NCBI RefSeq assembly: GCF_033963835.1
Contig: NZ_JAXBME010000020.1
Coordinates: forward strand, 1 to 64,000
Reading direction: 5' to 3'
DNA from: Cytobacillus sp. IB215665
GTDB taxonomy: Bacteria > Bacillota > Bacilli > Bacillales > SM2101
Length of the DNA: 64,000 nt
Shown in pieces: positions 60,678 through 64,000 of this stretch. The notes under the pieces were generated by a model, which worked only from the letters and a program-made list of their open reading frames with translations, did not search any database and was not told the DNA's origin. Made by a program: the position numbers and the translations under genes. Position 1 is the first letter of the stretch, and each line of letters starts with the position of its first letter.

Positions 60678-61618
60678 TATAGTGTGGCTCCTGATTCAAC
60701 CGGTACTTCAACTGAATCTATAATATGCTGTATGATTTCATGAGATTGTGTTTTTAACATACCTTCTGTTGAAAGAACAAGCCGATGACTCAATATGTAT
60801 GGTGCGAGTTCTTTAACATCTTCAGGGATACAATAATCTCGCTCTTTGAGAAAAGCTCTTGCTTGAATGGCTCTCATGAAAGCTAATGTACCCCGTGGGC
60901 TTACGCCTGTTTCAATGAGATCAGATTGTCGTGTTGCATGGATAATGGCGAGAAGATATGTTTCAATATCTTCAGATATTTTGATTTGTTTTATCTCATC
61001 TTGGTAGTTTAATAGTAGTGTTGAATCAACAATACTTTGTATATGTTTAAGCGGGTCTTCATTGCGATAGCGTTTAATCATTTCTTTCTCTTCATCAAAT
61101 GAAGGATAGCCGACAGGAATAACCATAAAAAATCGGTCAAGTTGAGCATCTGGCAATGGAAATGTTCCGTGCGATTCAACAGGGTTTTGGGTGGCGAATA
61201 CAATGAATGGCTCTGGTAATTTGTATGTACTACCATCAATTGTTACTTGTCGCTCTTCCATTGCCTCAAGTAAGCTGGATTGTGTACGAGGTGTTGCTCG
61301 ATTAATTTCGTCAGCTAGTAAAATATTTGTATTTACTGGACCTAAGCGTAATTGAAAATCCTGTTCTTTAGGATTGAAAAATTGAATACCAGTAACATCG
61401 CTTGGAAGTACATCAGGCGTGAATTGTATTCGTTGGAAAGAGCCATTAATGAGTGAAGCAAACGTTTTAGCTAGTTTTGTTTTTCCTGTACCAGGAACAT
61501 CCTCTAGAAGAACATGACCCTTGCTTAGAATGGATACTAACAAAAGCTCAGTCACTTTTTCTTTGCCAATCAACACTTCATTAACCGAATTTTGGAAATT
61601 ATTTAAAATTGAAGACAT
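60677..61618 (-). CDS. MoxR family AAA+ ATPase
   Basis: 313 residues from ATG 61618 (GAAAGGTG 6 bp upstream; the frame is open to a GTG at 61627). Walker A LLEDVPGTGKTKLAKTFASL (about 33-52), Walker B LLADEINRATPRTQSSLLEA (about 105-124), sensor IVFATQNPVESHGTFPLPDA. MoxR ATPases act as chaperones for VWA-type partners, here the DUF58 protein encoded next. Confidence 0.93.
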   Translation of the reverse strand: MSSILNNFQNSVNEVLIGKEKVTELLLVSILSKGHVLLEDVPGTGKTKLAKTFASLINGSFQRIQFTPDVLPSDVTGIQFFNPKEQDFQLRLGPVNTNILLADEINRATPRTQSSLLEAMEERQVTIDGSTYKLPEPFIVFATQNPVESHGTFPLPDAQLDRFFMVIPVGYPSFDEEKEMIKRYRNEDPLKHIQSIVDSTLLLNYQDEIKQIKISEDIETYLLAIIHATRQSDLIETGVSPRGTLAFMRAIQARAFLKERDYCIPEDVKELAPYILSHRLVLSTEGMLKTQSHEIIQHIIDSVEVPVESGATL

Positions 61619-61861
61619 AGTTAACACCTTTCTTTGTAAGATTCGTAGTTATTTAATGTATTAGATGGAATTATTAGGATGATTATCATTATATAATAAA
61701 TTTTATATATATGGAATAAAAACTACAGACCACTTACCATTAGCTGTTGTAGGTTCGCTTTCAGGTTGTGATACAAGCATCATATCACATATAAGTGTAT
61801 TAACCGAAACGTAAAGTTAGGTGCAACATGATATAATAGAAATCAAGTATAATTCCAAAAT

Positions 61862-62012
61862 GGCTGTTTTCGCATTGACCTACTAAGACATAAAAACGTA
61901 AACATCTACCTTCTGTTGTACCTTTTCTACTATAAGATTGTGAGGATGGGTAAAACACCGCATCTTAAATGTCATTTTTAGTAAAAACAGCAACAGAGTT
62001 TACGAAAAGAGC
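61862..62012 (-). repeat. MITE-like dispersed repeat, copy 18 (reverse)
   Basis: GGCTGTTTTCGCATTGACCT at the left and AACAGCAACAGAGTTTACGA then AAAGAGC at the right; 151 bp. The middle keeps TACCTTTTCTACTATAAG but has an extra block. Confidence 0.7.
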
Positions 62013-62049
62013 ATTTTAAATAGATTTATCTCTATTGTATAAGCTTATT

Positions 62050-62205
62050 ATTGTCGAGCTTCAAGCGTCTGAGGCCATAAGTCAATCTTTCAATAATGTA
62101 ACAAGTATCTTTTTCGCCAGCTTATTTTAAGCTTGTCACCTATAAATCGTCGCTTTACACATTTGGAATCCCAGTTTTAGGCGCTCATCGCCTCAAGTTG
62201 CTTAG
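62050..62205. repeat. Possible second intergenic repeat, degenerate copy
   Basis: GTCGAGCTTCAAGCGTCTGA then GGCCATAAGTCAATC, a middle GCTTGTCACCTATAAATCGT, and GGCGCTCATCGCCTCAAGTT at the end. It recalls a family frequent in Bacillaceae intergenic regions that begins like TCTAGCTCCAGCGCC and has GTCATAAGTC. From memory only; no second copy is in this window. Confidence 0.35.
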
Positions 62206-62286
62206 TCCATCATGTGAAATGGTTGCAACTCTTGTATGGGGTTAACAAGGTGTCTATGTATTATTTAAATTATGGAGGTTTGTTAT

Positions 62287-63378
62287 ATGAAAATAAAATT
62301 AGGATTGCTGTACGGAGGGAAATCAGCTGAACATCAAGTTTCATTGCAAACAGCACTTGCTGTTATTAAGGCATTAAATAAAGATAAATTTGAAATCCAT
62401 CCCATTTTTATAACGAGTAATGGGGAGTGGGTCCGTGGTAAGCAAATTACAGATTCAGTTGATAATGTAAGTTCTTTAACATTAGTCTCGGAAGAAAATT
62501 CAATTGTCCCTAATACTTTTGCTAATGAGCTTTTCAAATCTTCACGAAGTGCTGATGGCAATCAGGATTCACTTGATGTCATTTTCCCATTACTCCATGG
62601 GACAAATGGAGAAGATGGTACTGTGCAAGGGCTATTGGAATTATTGAACCTTCCTTATGTTGGGAACGGAGTATTAGCATCAGCAACGGGAATGGATAAA
62701 GTGATTATGAAACAATTGTTTGCCCAAGCGGGGCTAAAACAAGTGAATTATGTAGGCTTCACTCGTAACGAGTGGCATAAGTTAAAGGAAGAAGCATATG
62801 AACAAGTAGAGGAGCAGCTGGGTTATCCATGCTTTGTAAAACCTGCAAACCTAGGATCAAGTGTAGGGATTAGTAAATGTAATAGCCGTGATAGCTTGGT
62901 GGAGGCTTTCGATGAGGCTTTCACTTATGATCGTAAAATAATTATTGAAGCTGCAGTAGTTGGTCGTGAAATTGAAGTAGGTGTACTTGGTAATGATGAA
63001 CCGGAGGTTTCGGTTGCGGGAGAGATTGTACCTAAAGACGATTTTTACGATTATAAGGCAAAATACGAAGACGGAGATACTGCGCTAATCATCCCAGCCG
63101 ATATAACAACATCAGAGTATGAAAAGATTCATGAAATGGCTATTAAAGCATTTAAGGCAATTGATGGCACAGGTCTAGTCAGAGCTGATTTCTTCCTAAC
63201 ACAAGATAGTGAAGTTTTTATTAATGAAGTGAATACAATGCCAGGCTTTACACCAGTTAGTATGTTTCCATTATTATGGCAACATTCTAGTGTCACATAC
63301 CCTCAATTAATTGAAAAGCTTGTGCAATTAGCAATTGAACGACATGAAGAGAAACAACAAATTAAATATACATTTTAA
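62287..63378 (+). CDS. ddl: D-alanine-D-alanine ligase
   Basis: 363 residues from ATG 62287; ATGGAGGT lies upstream, while the open frame starts at 62272. [20 protein letters not shown] at the N-terminus, [20 protein letters not shown] near 126, [16 protein letters not shown] near 186, and [18 protein letters not shown] near 322 (Mg and product loop) are ATP-grasp ligase hallmarks. It makes D-Ala-D-Ala for peptidoglycan. The downstream neighbour is murF, which uses the product; the two lie 18 bp apart. Confidence 0.95.
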   Translation: MKIKLGLLYGGKSAEHQVSLQTALAVIKALNKDKFEIHPIFITSNGEWVRGKQITDSVDNVSSLTLVSEENSIVPNTFANELFKSSRSADGNQDSLDVIFPLLHGTNGEDGTVQGLLELLNLPYVGNGVLASATGMDKVIMKQLFAQAGLKQVNYVGFTRNEWHKLKEEAYEQVEEQLGYPCFVKPANLGSSVGISKCNSRDSLVEAFDEAFTYDRKIIIEAAVVGREIEVGVLGNDEPEVSVAGEIVPKDDFYDYKAKYEDGDTALIIPADITTSEYEKIHEMAIKAFKAIDGTGLVRADFFLTQDSEVFINEVNTMPGFTPVSMFPLLWQHSSVTYPQLIEKLVQLAIERHEEKQQIKYTF

Positions 63379-63396
63379 GTAAAGGATGATCGATAA

Positions 63397-64000
63397 ATGA
63401 TTAGACGAACATTACAAGAAATTGTTGAGATGGTTTTAGGAGAAGTAGTGCAATTTCAACATAATGGGCAGTTTATCGAGGGTGTATCTATTAATTCACG
63501 AGAAATTCAACATGGTAATTTGTTTATTCCGATCATTGGGGAACGCTTTAATGGACATGATTTTGTTAACGATGCGTTTGAACAAGGAGCCGTAGTTTCT
63601 CTATGGCAAAAGGGGCAACCAAATATGCCAAAGGGAAGACCGTTAATTGTTGTTGATGACACGCTTATGGCATTACAAAAGCTTGCTGCACAATATCGAC
63701 AGCAGCTAAATGTTAAGGTTATAGGTATTACAGGTAGCAATGGAAAAACAACAACCAAAGACTTAATTTCAGAAGTGCTTTCTACTAATTATAAAATACT
63801 GAAAACAGAAGGTAATTTTAACAATCATTACGGGTTGCCTTTGACGCTATTACGTTTGGAAGAAGATACTGATATTGCGGTTCTTGAAATGGGAATGAGT
63901 GATCGTGGCGAAATACAATTACTATCTGAGATTGCTCGCCCTAACGCAGCTGTAATTACAAACATCGGAGAATCCCATTTGCAAGATTTAGGATCACGGG
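63397..64000 (+). CDS. murF: UDP-N-acetylmuramoyl-tripeptide-D-Ala-D-Ala ligase, 5' part
   Basis: The frame runs from ATG 63397 (AAAGGATGAT upstream) off the right edge, 201 codons. GVSINSREIQHGNLFIPIIG near residue 28 is the Mur N-terminal block, VIGITGSNGKTTTKDLISEV (about 108-127) the P-loop, NFNNHYGLPLTLLRLEEDTD and VLEMGMSDRGEI follow. It adds D-Ala-D-Ala to the UDP-muramyl tripeptide in the cytoplasm. The rest lies outside the window. Confidence 0.95.
   Translation, partial: MIRRTLQEIVEMVLGEVVQFQHNGQFIEGVSINSREIQHGNLFIPIIGERFNGHDFVNDAFEQGAVVSLWQKGQPNMPKGRPLIVVDDTLMALQKLAAQYRQQLNVKVIGITGSNGKTTTKDLISEVLSTNYKILKTEGNFNNHYGLPLTLLRLEEDTDIAVLEMGMSDRGEIQLLSEIARPNAAVITNIGESHLQDLGSR

Noticed and set aside
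62050-62205. Small RNA gene upstream of ddl
   Set aside because: It has GC-richer blocks but no convincing fold or terminator; a degenerate intergenic repeat fits better.

Overview
The window reads as a chromosomal segment of a low-GC Gram-positive bacterium of the Bacillaceae. Evidence: strong AGGAGG-type ribosome sites, frequent TTG/GTG starts, an oxygen-independent cobalamin operon in the order known from Bacillus (Priestia) megaterium (cbiW-H60-X-J-C-D-ET-L-F-G-A-sumT), SdpR/SdpI, an IDEAL-domain protein, YdcZ pairs and ddl-murF. The genus cannot be fixed from the sequence alone. No rRNA, tRNA, CRISPR array, transposase or phage gene was seen.

Layout. 0-5 kb: tail of a copper ATPase, a secreted Vps62-like protein, a MarR regulator with an MFS exporter, and a histidine phosphatase. 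5.7-8.3 kb (minus): an MFS exporter behind an unusual MerR-zinc ribbon-methyltransferase fusion. 8.4-25.3 kb: a promoter, a cobalamin riboswitch with terminator, the cobalt ECF transporter cbiMNQO, then 13 cobalamin genes (cbiW to cobA), ending at a hairpin. 25.4-31.7 kb: a decayed zone with an ABC permease whose ATPase partner is deleted, a soluble chemoreceptor, an SMP-30 pseudogene, a peptidase S51 pseudogene and a WYL regulator. 31.8-37.1 kb: small accessory genes (SH3, two GyrI-like proteins around a DinB/ClbS-like protein, methyltransferase, SMI1, GNAT). 37.4-39.7 kb: a thermolysin remnant, sdpI-sdpR and a second UMP-kinase-like gene. 41-42.5 kb: arsR-aquaglyceroporin-arsC. 42.5-44.7 kb: a P450 and MarR-DUF3147. 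44.9-47.9 kb: secreted low-complexity proteins, one frameshifted. 48-50.2 kb (minus): IDEAL, Rrf2, cNMP-binding and nitroreductase genes sharing one palindrome. 50.5-57.9 kb: aminopeptidase, a broken DUF4275 gene, GNATs, YdcZ-Crp-YdcZ, ArsR-DUF2087, a membrane protein and a TPR protein. 58.3-61.6 kb: a MoxR-DUF58-DUF4129 operon. 62.3 kb to the end: ddl and the start of murF.

Two features run through the window. First, about 17 copies or fragments of one intergenic repeat of about 150 bp with imperfect terminal inverted repeats (GGCTcTTTTCG ... CGAAAAcAGCC), which looks like a non-autonomous MITE-type element; copies even sit between cobalamin genes. Second, two arrays of alternating 21-bp units (2970-3117 and 21174-21490), unrelated in most bases but built the same way. 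At least five genes or gene pieces are broken by stop codons, frameshifts or deletions. No complete new system is proven; the best leads are the repeat family, the 21-bp arrays, the four-gene Rrf2 locus with three 7-9-7 palindromes, the MerR-methyltransferase fusion, and a hairpin that buries the ribosome site of the gene at 35003.
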